A stretch of DNA of 64,000 bases from Pseudomonas sp. TH43. GTDB lineage: Bacteria > Pseudomonadota > Gammaproteobacteria > Pseudomonadales > Pseudomonadaceae. A program made the position numbers and the translations under genes. The stretch covers positions 1,364,001 through 1,428,000 of the forward strand of contig NZ_JAEKFI010000003.1 of the NCBI RefSeq assembly GCF_016650635.1, given 5' to 3'. How positions within the stretch are numbered: the first letter of the stretch is position 1; every line of letters starts with the position of its first letter. This document shows positions 49,749-59,130 of the stretch, piece after piece. The notes beneath the pieces are model-generated. The model did no database searches. It was not told the DNA's origin and saw nothing but the letters and a program-made list of their open reading frames with translations.

Positions 49749-50675
49749 ATGAACATCTGGCTCGGCGCCATACTGGCTGCCCTCGTTTCTCTTTCGGCCC
49801 ACGCAGCCACCGCCGACATTCCGCCGAGGATTCAGCAGGTCAATTACAAAAGCGGTTATGGCAGCGTGCAGTTCAAACAGTCGATCAAGGGCTATAAAAC
49901 CGCAGAGTACAAACTCAACGCCAAGGCCGGGCAGGTGCTGACGGTGGACTTCAAGCCCTCCAACACCTCCGCCTATTTCAATATCGCCGCCAGGGGTTCT
50001 GACTCCGCGCTGTTCAACGGCTCGGTCAAGGGCAATCACTTCATCGGCTCGTTGCCCGCCGACGGTGAGTACACGGTGCAGGTTTATCTCATGCGCAATG
50101 CTGCACGGCGTAATGAAGTCGCGAACTACGGGATCACCCTGATCCTCTCCAACGGCGACGCAGCGGATAACAACTCGCCATTCGAGCAGAACCTGGCGTT
50201 GCAGGGCATCAACTTTCACCTGAAAGAGGATCGGGTCGATGGCAAACCCACTTTGCGCATCGAGCCCAAGGGGTTGGAAATCGACAATTCGCTGCTGACC
50301 CAGCCACTCACGGGCAACATCGTCCGTGCCGAAGTTGCCGACCTCAACAATGACGGCTCACCCGAGATCTACATCGCTACGCGCGCGCCAGGTCGCGGTA
50401 TGCCGGGAGGGTTGGTCGCCTATTCGGCCAACAACAAAAAATCCCTCAGCGAAATCTATCTGCCCCCGGTCAGCGACAATCCGAAAACGGCCGAGGGGTA
50501 TCAGGGGGAGGACGCGTTTGCGGTAGTCGAGAACAGGCTGGTGCGACGCTTCCCGGTGTATGACAGCGCGGGTGCCAATGCGGGCCGGACGGGAAAGATG
50601 CGGCAGGTTCAGTACAAATTGATGGCTGGCGAGGCCGGGTGGATTTTGCGTGAGGACAAGGTCACGGAGTATTGA
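49749..50675 (+). CDS. Periplasmic protein with PliG-like and PliI-like lysozyme-inhibitor domains (predicted)
   Basis: The 308-residue protein has a signal peptide (1-19, AHA-like cut). Residues about 30-135 resemble the g-type lysozyme inhibitor PliG/YcgK: GSVQFKQSIKGYKTAEYKLNAKAGQ-type start, YFNI, GSLPADGEYTVQVYLMRNAARRNE. Residues about 150-308 form a second domain with DLNNDGSPEIYI (a DxNxDG calcium-loop-like turn), GGLVAYSANNKKSLSEIYLPP and a QGEDAF...RRFPVY block that recalls the i-type inhibitor PliI. It would act in the periplasm against host or predator lysozymes. The PliG match is better than the PliI match; both are from memory of the family patterns. Confidence 0.6.
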   Translation: MNIWLGAILAALVSLSAHAATADIPPRIQQVNYKSGYGSVQFKQSIKGYKTAEYKLNAKAGQVLTVDFKPSNTSAYFNIAARGSDSALFNGSVKGNHFIGSLPADGEYTVQVYLMRNAARRNEVANYGITLILSNGDAADNNSPFEQNLALQGINFHLKEDRVDGKPTLRIEPKGLEIDNSLLTQPLTGNIVRAEVADLNNDGSPEIYIATRAPGRGMPGGLVAYSANNKKSLSEIYLPPVSDNPKTAEGYQGEDAFAVVENRLVRRFPVYDSAGANAGRTGKMRQVQYKLMAGEAGWILREDKVTEY

Positions 50676-50760
50676 ACGGCAACCGCTCGTTGCAGACAGA
50701 CGGATAAACCGCAGAAGCGCTTCTACACTCACAGCGCCGCCCCCGTCAGAACGAGCCCCC

Positions 50761-52167
50761 ATGACCAGCCTTCAAGATCGCATGCAACAAGGCAAGGACG
50801 CCCGCAAGAATTGTTCGCGCAGCTCTCAGGCGAGTACGGGCAAGATGAACCGCGACCCGATTCCGCTGATCAAGGCATCCAGCCAGGGCCGCGTCGCCTC
50901 GCTGGTCGAATTGCGGTACGGGCGCATGCTGGTTTCGCCGTTCACGTTCTTTCGCGGCAATGCGTTATTGCATGCTCATGATCTGTCGAGTACGCCAAAC
51001 ATGGGGCTGACGTTGCCGATCTGTGGCGATTGTCATTTGATGAATTTCGGTGGTTTTGCCACGCCCGAACGCAATCTGCTGTTCAGCGTCAACGATTTCG
51101 ATGAAGCGCATCCCGGGCCGTGGGAATGGGATCTGAAACGCCTTGCCGCGAGTTTCGTGGTGGCCGCGCGTGACTTGCGCCACGGCGAATCGGTTGAGGA
51201 GACCGTGTGCCGCGACGTGGTCGGCGCCTACCAGACGACCTTGCTCGAGTGTGCCGAGCAAAGTTCGCTGGAGAACTGGTACGAGTCCATCAGCTACAAC
51301 GATCTGCTCCAGCAGGCACGCAAAAGCACCCTTGAGCATGTGGAGCGTGCGATCGCCAAGGCCGAGCGGCGCACCCATGCCCAATTGCTACCGAAAATCA
51401 GTGAGCGCGATGCCCATGGACGTCTGATTATTCGTGATGACTTGCCGGAAATTTTCCATCTGCACAAAAACACCACGCTGCTCGACGCCGAGGATGACTG
51501 GCTGCGGTTGTCGGACTGGCGACCGCTGTATGACACGTTCATGCGTGACTATCGAGCCACGCTGCAACCTGACCGGCGTGAATTGCTGTCACGGTTTCAC
51601 GTTCAGGATCTGGCGTTCAAAGTGGTCGGTGTCGGCAGTGTCGGCACGCGTTGCCTGGTGGCGCTGCTAACCGACGATCAAGCGTTTCCGCTGTTCCTGC
51701 AATTCAAGGAGGCGCGGCGCTCGGTGCTGGCGGATTACGTCAAAGCCAAGTCGCGGGTGCGCCATGAGGGGCAGCGTGTGGTCGAGGGCCAGCGTTTGAT
51801 GCAAGCGGCCAGCGACCTGTTTCTCGGCTGGACCACCGGGCCCAGCGGGCGGTTCTTTTACGTGCGGCAATTACGCGATATGAAAATCTCCGCCGAACTG
51901 GAAACCTTCGATGCTGAAACGTTTGCCGCCTATGGACGCATTTGCGGTCGCGCACTGGCCCGCGCGCATGCCAAAGCCTCCGGCCTCGCCGCGCAAATCA
52001 GCGGTTACATCGGCAAGGGCGATGCGCTGGCCGATGCCGTTTTGAAGTACGCGCAACATTACACCGCGCAGAATGAGCGCGACTTTGAGCGCTTCCAGAT
52101 GGCCTGCCGTAAAGGACGGTTGCAGGCGCGATCAGAGGCTGATTTTGCCGCGGATCACACGCCTTAG
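50761..52167 (+). CDS. DUF2252 family protein
   Basis: The 468-residue cytoplasmic protein has the DUF2252 hallmarks: FTFFRGNALLHAHDL, ICGDCHLMNFGGFATPERNLLFSVNDFDEAHPGPWEWDLKRLAAS and GVGSVGTRCLVALL, with RFFYVRQLRDMK in the C-terminal half. The G-D-x-H-x-x-N and N-D-F-D motifs resemble the catalytic and metal-binding loops of aminoglycoside-phosphotransferase-like kinases, so a kinase-like role is plausible but unproven. The ATG at 50761 is 85 bp after the inhibitor-like gene. A terminator lies 100 bp downstream. Confidence 0.85.
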   Translation: MTSLQDRMQQGKDARKNCSRSSQASTGKMNRDPIPLIKASSQGRVASLVELRYGRMLVSPFTFFRGNALLHAHDLSSTPNMGLTLPICGDCHLMNFGGFATPERNLLFSVNDFDEAHPGPWEWDLKRLAASFVVAARDLRHGESVEETVCRDVVGAYQTTLLECAEQSSLENWYESISYNDLLQQARKSTLEHVERAIAKAERRTHAQLLPKISERDAHGRLIIRDDLPEIFHLHKNTTLLDAEDDWLRLSDWRPLYDTFMRDYRATLQPDRRELLSRFHVQDLAFKVVGVGSVGTRCLVALLTDDQAFPLFLQFKEARRSVLADYVKAKSRVRHEGQRVVEGQRLMQAASDLFLGWTTGPSGRFFYVRQLRDMKISAELETFDAETFAAYGRICGRALARAHAKASGLAAQISGYIGKGDALADAVLKYAQHYTAQNERDFERFQMACRKGRLQARSEADFAADHTP

Positions 52168-52249
52168 GCAGGGCGGGAGCGGTCGTGAACGAGATGAATT
52201 TTTCTTCACTGCCCCTTCACATTCAAACCTGTACAGTCCACTCGCTCAT

Positions 52250-52828
52250 TCAAGAAACTACGGTTCGCCCGCGCTCCTGCGGGCTTTTTTTTGCCTGCCG
52301 TTTGCCGTCGAAGCGATACACATAAGTGTCCTGCACGCCGTGGCGTGAAGAATGGCGGGCCTGTGGATGAATTCTGATCAGCGCAAATCCCGCCGATTGA
52401 GCCAAGCGTTGGCTGCGCGTATTGGCCGACGAAGTGGTCAGGTAAAACCTTGAGTCAGGCAAACTTCTCACCAAACGCGCAAGAGCGGCGCGCATGTAGC
52501 CATTGCCGGAATGCTCCGTGTTGGCCCAGTAGCCGACAACAAAGCGATCACGCTGGCGCGGTTTCAGGCCGATGCAGCCAATGATGGCTTGCCCGTCGGC
52601 ACTGATGATGAACAACCGGCGCTCAGCGGTTTCACTGCTGAAGTCGTCACGGGCCTGTAGCAAAGATTCCAGCGCCTGCACCTCGGTGGTGTGCGGTCGG
52701 GCCCAGGCGAGGAACTCCGCGTGCTGTGGATAGCTGACGTTCAGCGCTTGCTGGAACGCTTTGCACAATGCCGGATCCGGAGACCTCAATGTCAGCGACT
52801 CAGTGCCGACGGTAAACGCAAACTCCAT
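52250..52828 (-). CDS. GNAT-family N-acetyltransferase
   Basis: The protein has 192 residues with the GNAT core: IIGCIGLKPRQRDRFVVGYWANTEHSGNGYMRAAL (motif A acetyl-CoA loop is a degenerate H-S-G-N-G-Y) and SSANTRSQRLAQSAGFAL near the end. It resembles RimJ/RimL-type enzymes, but the substrate is unknown. The ATG at 52828 follows a GGGAGAGGG site. Its 3' end overlaps a plus-strand terminator that serves the convergent DUF2252 gene. Confidence 0.85.
   Translation of the reverse strand: MEFAFTVGTESLTLRSPDPALCKAFQQALNVSYPQHAEFLAWARPHTTEVQALESLLQARDDFSSETAERRLFIISADGQAIIGCIGLKPRQRDRFVVGYWANTEHSGNGYMRAALARLVRSLPDSRFYLTTSSANTRSQRLAQSAGFALIRIHPQARHSSRHGVQDTYVYRFDGKRQAKKSPQERGRTVVS
52267..52292 (+). 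terminator. Terminator of the DUF2252 gene
   Basis: GCCCGC-GCTCCT-GCGGGC is followed by eight Ts. It lies 100 bp after the DUF2252 stop and inside the last codons of the convergent acetyltransferase gene. Confidence 0.88.
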
Positions 52829-52856
52829 CACCCTCTCCCTGACATTACACCGCCAA

Positions 52857-52946
52857 TGCAGGAGCTGCCGCAGGCTGCGATCCTTTGACGTTGCTCTTTC
52901 AATTAAAAGCAGGATCAAAAGATCGCAGCCTTCGGCAACTCCTACA
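52857..52946. repeat. REP doublet (GGAGCTGCCGCAGGCTGCG family)
   Basis: TGCAGGAGCTGCCGCAGGCT at 52857 faces an inverted copy ending GCCTTCGGCAACTCCTACA at 52946. A solitary degenerate unit of this family is at 353-386. Confidence 0.9.
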
Positions 52947-53058
52947 AAGCATCATCGTTATCTGAATGTGCAATGAGTGGCCAGAATTTATAGAGCGGTT
53001 TGTATTTTCTGCCGCAGCGGGCAATTCTGTCCTTTGATACCACTGACCGGAGCGTCCG

Positions 53059-53646
53059 ATGTCGCTGTTGACCCTATCCTGCGAGCGCCTGACGCTCGAC
53101 ATACTCGCCCCGGATCAGGCCGAACTGGAAAGCGATTTCTACCGGCGTAACCTGCGCCACCTTGCACCGTGGTCACCAATCCGCACCACCGACTACTTTT
53201 CCACTGAGCAAATCCGCCGACGCCTGGACATCCAGGCCAGCGCCTTCGAGGCCGGACTGGCGATGCATTTCGCCCTGCTCACTCCGGACGGCCAGCAGAT
53301 GATCGGCGCGTGTAATTTCAGCGGGATTATTCGCGGGGCATTTCAGGCGTGTTATCTGGGTTATCACATCGATGAGGGCCATCAGGGCCAAGGCTTGATG
53401 CAAGAAGCCCTGAAAGCGGGCATCGATTACATGTTCGACAGCCAGAACCTGCACCGAATCATGGCCAATTACATTCCCGGTAACGACCGCAGTGCGCGAC
53501 TGCTGGAGCGCTTGGGTTTCGAGCGTGAAGGCTACGCCAAGGCGTATCTGAACATCGCCGGGCGCTGGCAGGATCATGTGCTGACGGCATTGGTCAACTC
53601 AACGTTCGAAACACCCGACAAGCGCTGGTCGCGACGGTTGGCGTGA
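53059..53646 (+). CDS. RimJ/RimL-like GNAT acetyltransferase
   Basis: The protein has 195 residues with the RimJ-like layout: an N-terminal RLTLDILAP, FYRRNLRHLAPWSP, ACYLGYHIDEGHQGQGLMQEAL (acetyl-CoA loop Q-G-Q-G) and IPGNDRSARLLERLGFEREGYAK near the C-terminus. RimJ acetylates the N-terminus of S5, but members differ, so the substrate is inferred only. GGAG lies six bases before the ATG. It is divergent from the other GNAT across a REP doublet. Confidence 0.88.
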   Translation: MSLLTLSCERLTLDILAPDQAELESDFYRRNLRHLAPWSPIRTTDYFSTEQIRRRLDIQASAFEAGLAMHFALLTPDGQQMIGACNFSGIIRGAFQACYLGYHIDEGHQGQGLMQEALKAGIDYMFDSQNLHRIMANYIPGNDRSARLLERLGFEREGYAKAYLNIAGRWQDHVLTALVNSTFETPDKRWSRRLA

Positions 53647-53715
53647 GTTTCACAATTTGTTAAGCATTGGCGCAGTATGCTCAGGCCTCCCGCCCCTTTC
53701 GGTTGCCTGAAAGCC

Positions 53716-55155
53716 ATGTCGCGTGCCGTCACTTCGCTGTTTCTGCTTGCCGCCCTGCTGTTTTTCTTTGCGCTGGGTAACCATCAATTACAAGGCTCCA
53801 CCGAGGCCCGCGTCGCCGGGATCGCCATGGAGATGCACCTGGACAATGACTGGGTGACGCCGCGCCTGTTCGGCGAACCGTTTCTGGAAAAACCACCGCT
53901 GAGTTTGTGGCTCGACGCCGGCGCCATGCGCGTGTTCGGTGTTTCGCCTTGGGCGGTGCGATTGGCTTCGGCGGTGGCCGGATTACTGAGCGTGATGCTG
54001 CTGTACGGCATGTTGCGACGTTTCGGGCGGCCAAAAATCGTCGCATGGACGGCGGGGATGCTGCTGGCAACCATGGCCAGTTACTGGAGCAACGTGCGCG
54101 GGGTCGGCGAGGATGCGCTGCTGGCGCTCGGCGTGACAGCGGCATTGTTGGCTTTTTTTCAGGCGCAAAGAGCATCGAGTGTCGGCAATTCGCTGCTATT
54201 TGTCATCGGGATCGCCATCGCAACCTTGAGTAAAGGCGTGCTCGGGCTGGCGATGCCGGGTGTGGTGATTTTTGCTTACCTGCTGGCCGATAACCTGCTG
54301 GACAAACGCCTGAAGATCGGCGCCTGGCTGCGCCCTGGTTTATTGACGGCCGTCGGGCTGATCCCGTTGCTGATCTGGCTTGCCGTGCTTTATCAGCATG
54401 GCGGCGCGCAAGCGGTCAAAGAAGTGTTACTGACCAACAGCGTCGGACGCTTCAGCGGATCGTTCGTCGAAGCCGGACACTATGAGCCGTTCTATTACTA
54501 CCTCGCCAAGCTGCCGGAAGCGTTTCTGCCGTGGAACATTCTGGTGTACCTGGGGCTGTGGCATTTCCGTAAAGAACTGAAGGCCAATCGTTATCTACTG
54601 TTTTTCAGCCTGTGGATAATTGCGCAGTTCATCATGCTGACCCTGGCGTCGAGCAAGCGCACGGTGTACCTGATGTCGATGACACCAGCGGCAGCGGTGA
54701 TCGCCGCTGAATATGCGTGGGTGTTGCTCGAGAAGTTGAAAACGTACGAATCGGCCAACTCTTTTCCAGGCAGAATCGCTCGTCATCGTCAGGCGCTGGC
54801 GGCAACCGTACTGACGGTGGTGATTGCTGGCTATCTGGGCGCCGCACAGTGGGCACTGCCAAACGCCGATAAGCATCTATCGTTCCTGCCATTGACTGAC
54901 CACATCCAATCGCTGCAAGCCGACGGTCATCAAGTCGCGCTGTTTCAGGCAAACGAGCGGGTCGGTGGCGCCAGCGTGTTCTATACGCAGAGTGTGCTGA
55001 AGGGACTGGATACAGAGGCGCAGTTGCAGGACTTCCTCAGCGCTGCATCAACGAACGTGGCGGTGATCTCGGCGGACACTGAACCCGCCGCGCCACTGAA
55101 AGTGCTGAAAACCATGATGGTCGGACGGCAGGCGTACTACTTCGTCAGCGACTGA
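53716..55155 (+). CDS. ArnT-like GT-C glycosyltransferase (family 39 type)
   Basis: This is a 479-residue inner-membrane protein with about 11 membrane segments and a soluble C-terminal periplasmic domain (about 395-479). The first periplasmic loop has STEARVAGIAMEMHLDN-WVTPRLFG and LEKPPLSLWL, the layout of ArnT/PMT-type enzymes that use polyprenyl-phosphate sugars. The usual DE pair before ARxAxIA is replaced by T-E (Glu30 kept). It could modify lipid A or another envelope glycan. It precedes PAP2 and histidine-phosphatase genes that also look envelope-directed. Confidence 0.82.
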   Translation: MSRAVTSLFLLAALLFFFALGNHQLQGSTEARVAGIAMEMHLDNDWVTPRLFGEPFLEKPPLSLWLDAGAMRVFGVSPWAVRLASAVAGLLSVMLLYGMLRRFGRPKIVAWTAGMLLATMASYWSNVRGVGEDALLALGVTAALLAFFQAQRASSVGNSLLFVIGIAIATLSKGVLGLAMPGVVIFAYLLADNLLDKRLKIGAWLRPGLLTAVGLIPLLIWLAVLYQHGGAQAVKEVLLTNSVGRFSGSFVEAGHYEPFYYYLAKLPEAFLPWNILVYLGLWHFRKELKANRYLLFFSLWIIAQFIMLTLASSKRTVYLMSMTPAAAVIAAEYAWVLLEKLKTYESANSFPGRIARHRQALAATVLTVVIAGYLGAAQWALPNADKHLSFLPLTDHIQSLQADGHQVALFQANERVGGASVFYTQSVLKGLDTEAQLQDFLSAASTNVAVISADTEPAAPLKVLKTMMVGRQAYYFVSD

Positions 55156-55172
55156 CGCCTGTCCGAAACCTA

Positions 55173-55281
55173 CCTGTGGCGAGGGGATTTATCCCCGATG
55201 GGGCGCGTAGCGGCCCTCTCTTTTGATTCAAAAGAAAGGACCGCTGCACAGTCCATCGGGGATAAATCCCCTCGCCACAGG
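55173..55281. repeat. Long inverted repeat of the CTGTGGCGAGGGGATTTAT family
   Basis: CCTGTGGCGAGGGGATTTAT at 55173 onward is the inverse of the right end that finishes CTCGCCACAGG at 55281, and the inner bases (AGCGG...CCGCT, TCTTTTG/CAAAAGA) also pair, so the whole 109 bp can fold into one long hairpin. It lies between two convergent genes. Confidence 0.9.
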
Positions 55282-55282
55282 G

Positions 55283-56113
55283 TTATTCGTTGCTCAAGGG
55301 AGTTGCCAGGATGCTGGCAGGCACTCGCTGTTGATGCTTGTGCAACACCGGCCTCTGCAGCCGCGCCCGGCCATAAAACGCCAGCGCCGTCAGCAAACAC
55401 GCCAGCCAGACAAAAATCCCTGCCCAGAATGTGTGGGACATGTAGTGCCACCCTTGCAGAACCCGCGTCGTGCCGTAAACGAAACCCAGCAACAACGAGC
55501 CCCACAAAATGGCACTGGAAAACCGCCACTGATAGCGCCGCGCAACAAAGTACAACGCGAGCATGGTGAAGCCACCCGACGCATGCCCACCCGGCCAGCA
55601 ACGCCCCTCACCCGCCTCATGGAACAACTGGAAATTGTTGTACCACTCGATATGAGCCATTTTGCCGCCGTATAACGTGGTCTCGATCGGGCAATAAACG
55701 CTGGTGTGCGCTTTGAGAAAGTGGATCACGCCGGTGCACACCGCGAAAGCCACCACCACAAACAGAAAATCCCTACGGTGATCGGCGGTAAAGCGCAGCA
55801 GCGGAGCGACTTTGCAGCGCTGTAGAAATGCCCCAAGCCGCGGACGCTTCTGCGGATTGACCAACGGCCAGACCACCGACAGCATCGCCCCGATCAGAGC
55901 GATTTCCGCCGTCCAGTTCGGAATGATCCGGGCCCATTTGTGGGTGAGCTTTTCGAAGAAATGAATCTTGTCGAGCGGGAACGTGTGGGTCAGCGGGTCA
56001 AACAGCAGATTACTGAAAGCGATGTCGATGTGAGTCATGTCGAACATGAAAAACACCAGCGCCGCGCAGATCAGCGGGATGCCGAAGTTGTAAGCGTAAA
56101 AACGTGAATTCAT
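55283..56113 (-). CDS. PAP2-family membrane phosphatase
   Basis: This is a 276-residue inner-membrane protein with about six membrane segments. The three PAP2 motifs are present in order: KAHTSVYCP (motif 1), PGGHASGG (motif 2) and TTRVLQGWHYMSHTFW (motif 3), with the catalytic histidine in GWH. It should dephosphorylate a lipid pyrophosphate or lipid A. The ATG overlaps the stop of the next gene on the same strand. A conserved LpxE/LpxT-like or undecaprenyl-phosphate role is possible. Confidence 0.87.
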   Translation of the reverse strand: MNSRFYAYNFGIPLICAALVFFMFDMTHIDIAFSNLLFDPLTHTFPLDKIHFFEKLTHKWARIIPNWTAEIALIGAMLSVVWPLVNPQKRPRLGAFLQRCKVAPLLRFTADHRRDFLFVVVAFAVCTGVIHFLKAHTSVYCPIETTLYGGKMAHIEWYNNFQLFHEAGEGRCWPGGHASGGFTMLALYFVARRYQWRFSSAILWGSLLLGFVYGTTRVLQGWHYMSHTFWAGIFVWLACLLTALAFYGRARLQRPVLHKHQQRVPASILATPLSNE

Positions 56114-56781
56114 TGAGTCGTTACCGTGCGCCAGTCGGAGGCTTCAATAAAGCCGAGCATTTTGGGGGCCGCCGGGCTGGCAGCGGAGACAAACAGCGAA
56201 GACCCATAACCGGGATCGGACGCCGGGACTTTCAGGTCTTTTTCAATTTGCCCCATGCATTCGCTGTGGGTCACCAGAATCAGATTGCGGCCCGGCACCT
56301 TGTGCGCGAGCGCGTCCTGCAACATGCGGCCCTTGCAACTGATCAACCAGTCTTCGCCGCTGGCAGCGCGGTTGAACATGTAACCGGCGGTCTGCACGGT
56401 GCGCACCATCGGGCTGTTATAGATGTCGGCGTTGCTCAGCCCGAGTTGCTCGAACTGCGCGCCGACGGCAACCGCGACACTGCGTGAGCGATCCGTGATG
56501 CCGTCATTGCCACTCAGGCACGCCGCTTTGGAGTGGTCGCAACGCTCGACATGGCGCACCAGCACGATCATGTCGCCCTTGGCCCAACCCGCCGCCAACG
56601 CCTGCGCGCCAGCCACGTTGCCGTGGGCCAGGTCTGGCACCGCTGCCGGGGCGAGCAGCCACAACGTCAGCGGAATCACTAACACCGACGCGGCCAACAC
56701 CACCCAGGTGTTGCGAAAACGCGCCAAACCGCTCAGATCGATCGAGCGTTTGACGCCGAACAGACTCAGTCTCAATTCCAC
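56110..56781 (-). CDS. Membrane-anchored histidine phosphatase (Ais/PmrG-like)
   Basis: The protein has 223 residues. One membrane segment (about 26-44) is followed by a histidine-phosphatase domain with LVRHVERCDHSKAAC (Arg76-His77) and a second His in LVTHSECM. The combination of N-terminal anchor and RHxE motif resembles Ais/PmrG, which removes phosphate from lipopolysaccharide core heptose. The start is GTG at 56781, seven bases after a GAGGCGG site. It is coupled to the PAP2 gene (ATGA). Confidence 0.82.
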   Translation of the reverse strand: MELRLSLFGVKRSIDLSGLARFRNTWVVLAASVLVIPLTLWLLAPAAVPDLAHGNVAGAQALAAGWAKGDMIVLVRHVERCDHSKAACLSGNDGITDRSRSVAVAVGAQFEQLGLSNADIYNSPMVRTVQTAGYMFNRAASGEDWLISCKGRMLQDALAHKVPGRNLILVTHSECMGQIEKDLKVPASDPGYGSSLFVSAASPAAPKMLGFIEASDWRTVTTQ

Positions 56782-57036
56782 AAAAAACCGCCTCGCCAGC
56801 CAGCATCACTTGTCATTCGATGCGACGAAACTACAGAGGCTCGCGTGGGCAGCGGGTGAAACCCATGTGAAAAAAGTCTTGGGATCGTCTGTTACAAATT
56901 CTGTCCGACAAAAACCTTTCAGCTCTAGCATTTGCGGCCGATAAACACCTGCTAACACCCTTGCTGGCTCGAAAAAAACAACAATCTTCCAGCCTAACTG
57001 ACGATCAAGAAACCCTATGTTTCTGGAGGAATTGTG

Positions 57037-58956
57037 ATGAATAGCTGGTTCGGCAACATCAGCGTGAACATGAAACTGGGCCTGGGCTTCGGCCTCGTGC
57101 TGGCCCTGACCTGCGTGCTGGCCCTGACTGGCTGGACCAGCCTCGGCGGTCTGATCGACCGCAGCAACTGGATGAGCGACATCACCCAGCTCAACGCCGG
57201 TCTGACCAAACTGCGTGTGGTGCGCCTGCAATACATGCTGACCAATGGCGATGAAACCGCCGCGCAGAACGTGCAGACCACCCTTGAAGGTTTCGCCGCG
57301 CAACAACAGAAGCTGATCAACAGTTTCAAGAGCCCGGAAAACGTCAAACTGCTCAAGGAACAGGCAGCAACCATCGCTGAATACCAGACGTCGCTGAACA
57401 AAATGCGCAATGCCTACCGCACCGGCAGCAGCGCCCGCGACACCATGAGCACCAACGCCGAGACCGCTTACAACCTGATCGAATCGATCAGCAACCGCGT
57501 CCAGCAAATGGCCATGAGCGAGCAGCGTTTCGAACAGTTCCAGGCCATCACCACGGCCAAGGAAGCGTTCATCCTCGCGCGCTACGAAGTACGCGGCTAC
57601 ACCGCCTCCAGCAACGCCGAAACCGAACAAAAAGCCGTCGGCCAACTGGACGTGGCGATCGCCAGCCTCAAGCAATTGCAGGTGCATTTTGCCGACAGCC
57701 AGCAAGACGCCTTGCGTCAGCTGGAAACCGCGCTGGTCAATTACCGCAGCGCCTTGATGGCGTTTAAAAACGCCAACAGCGAAGCCGTACAGGCCCGCAA
57801 GGAAATGACTGATCAAGGCACCACCATCGTCGCCCTGAGCGAGCAGCTGTATCAGATTCAGCTCGACCGTCGCGACATCGAAAGCGCCCAGGCGCGCACC
57901 TTCCAGTTGATCAGCACCCTGCTGGCCCTGCTGGTTGGCGTGATTGCCGCCGTGATCATCACCCGTCAGATCACCCGTCCGCTGCAAGACACCCTGGCCG
58001 TGGTCGAGCGTATCGCCAGCGGCGACCTGACCCAGAACGTCACCGTCACCCGCCGTGACGAACTGGGTGTGCTGCAACAAGGCATCGCGCGCATGGGCGT
58101 GACCCTGCGCGACTTGATCAGCGGCATCCGCGATGGCGTCACCCAGATCGCCAGCGCCGCTGAAGAACTCTCGGCCGTCACCGAGCAGACCAGCGCCGGT
58201 GTGAACAGCCAGAAAGTCGAGACCGATCAGGTCGCCACCGCGATGCACGAGATGACTGCCACCGTGCAGGAAGTCGCGCGCAACGCCGAAGAGGCCTCGC
58301 AAGCGGCTGCCGCTGCTGACGGCGAAGCCCGTGAAGGCGACAAAGTGGTCAACGAAGCCATCGCCCAGATCGAACGTCTGGCCAGCGAAGTGGTGCGTTC
58401 CACCGAAGCCATGAGCGTGCTGCAACAGGAAAGCGACAAGATCGGCAGCGTCATGGACGTGATCAAAGCCGTGGCTGAACAGACCAACCTGCTCGCGCTC
58501 AACGCTGCAATCGAGGCGGCGCGTGCCGGTGAAGCCGGCCGTGGTTTTGCCGTGGTCGCCGACGAAGTCCGTGGCCTGGCCCAGCGCACACAGAAGTCCA
58601 CCGAAGAAATCGAAGGTCTGGTCGCCGGTTTGCAGAATGGCACCCAGCAAGTCTCGGCAGTGATGAGCAACAGCCGCGCGCTGACTGACAGCAGCGTCGC
58701 CCTGACCCGCAAGGCTGGCCTGTCGCTGGAAAGCATCACCCGCACGGTGTCGAACATCCAGTCGATGAACCAACAGATCGCTGCGGCGGCTGAACAGCAA
58801 AGTGCAGTGGCTGAAGAGATCAGCCGCAGCATCATCAACGTGCGTGACGTGTCCGAGCAGACAGCGGCGGCCAGTGATGAGACCGCAGCGTCCAGCGTTG
58901 AGCTGGCGCGTTTGGGTGGTCAGTTGCAGCAGATGGTCAGCCACTTCCGCGTTTGA
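57037..58956 (+). CDS. Methyl-accepting chemotaxis protein with HBM sensor domain (McpS-like)
   Basis: The 639-residue chemoreceptor has membrane segments at about 13-33 and 290-312, a long all-helical periplasmic domain (35-285) with [29 protein letters not shown], typical of the helical bimodular (HBM) sensor, a HAMP domain (about 313-365) and the signalling tip [31 protein letters not shown]. It matches McpS of P. putida in length and N-terminus; McpS senses TCA-cycle acids there. I use ATG 57037, seven bases from GGAGG; a GTG one codon upstream is possible. Transcription is monocistronic, flanked by a REP doublet. Confidence 0.92.
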   Translation: MNSWFGNISVNMKLGLGFGLVLALTCVLALTGWTSLGGLIDRSNWMSDITQLNAGLTKLRVVRLQYMLTNGDETAAQNVQTTLEGFAAQQQKLINSFKSPENVKLLKEQAATIAEYQTSLNKMRNAYRTGSSARDTMSTNAETAYNLIESISNRVQQMAMSEQRFEQFQAITTAKEAFILARYEVRGYTASSNAETEQKAVGQLDVAIASLKQLQVHFADSQQDALRQLETALVNYRSALMAFKNANSEAVQARKEMTDQGTTIVALSEQLYQIQLDRRDIESAQARTFQLISTLLALLVGVIAAVIITRQITRPLQDTLAVVERIASGDLTQNVTVTRRDELGVLQQGIARMGVTLRDLISGIRDGVTQIASAAEELSAVTEQTSAGVNSQKVETDQVATAMHEMTATVQEVARNAEEASQAAAAADGEAREGDKVVNEAIAQIERLASEVVRSTEAMSVLQQESDKIGSVMDVIKAVAEQTNLLALNAAIEAARAGEAGRGFAVVADEVRGLAQRTQKSTEEIEGLVAGLQNGTQQVSAVMSNSRALTDSSVALTRKAGLSLESITRTVSNIQSMNQQIAAAAEQQSAVAEEISRSIINVRDVSEQTAAASDETAASSVELARLGGQLQQMVSHFRV

Positions 58957-58984
58957 CCTTCAGTCAGAGTCATAGCCTGGATCC

Positions 58985-59075
58985 AATCGCGGGCAAGCCC
59001 GCTCCCACAGGTTTTCGGTCGTTCACAGAGTTTGTGTCCGACTCGATACCTGTGGGAGCGGGCTTGCCCGCGATT
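58985..59075. repeat. REP doublet (GCGGGCAAGCCCGCTCCCACA family)
   Basis: AATCGCGGGCAAGCCCGCTC at 58985 onward and the inverted GAGCGGGCTTGCCCGCGATT ending at 59075 bracket a 35-bp loop. It is a different unit from the CGAGCC family at 4087 but shares the GCTCCCACA end. Confidence 0.92.
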
Positions 59076-59130
59076 GCGTCATGACTAGCACACTGAATTC
59101 TGGTCATGCCTCGAAACTGCCCGCCCCTTT

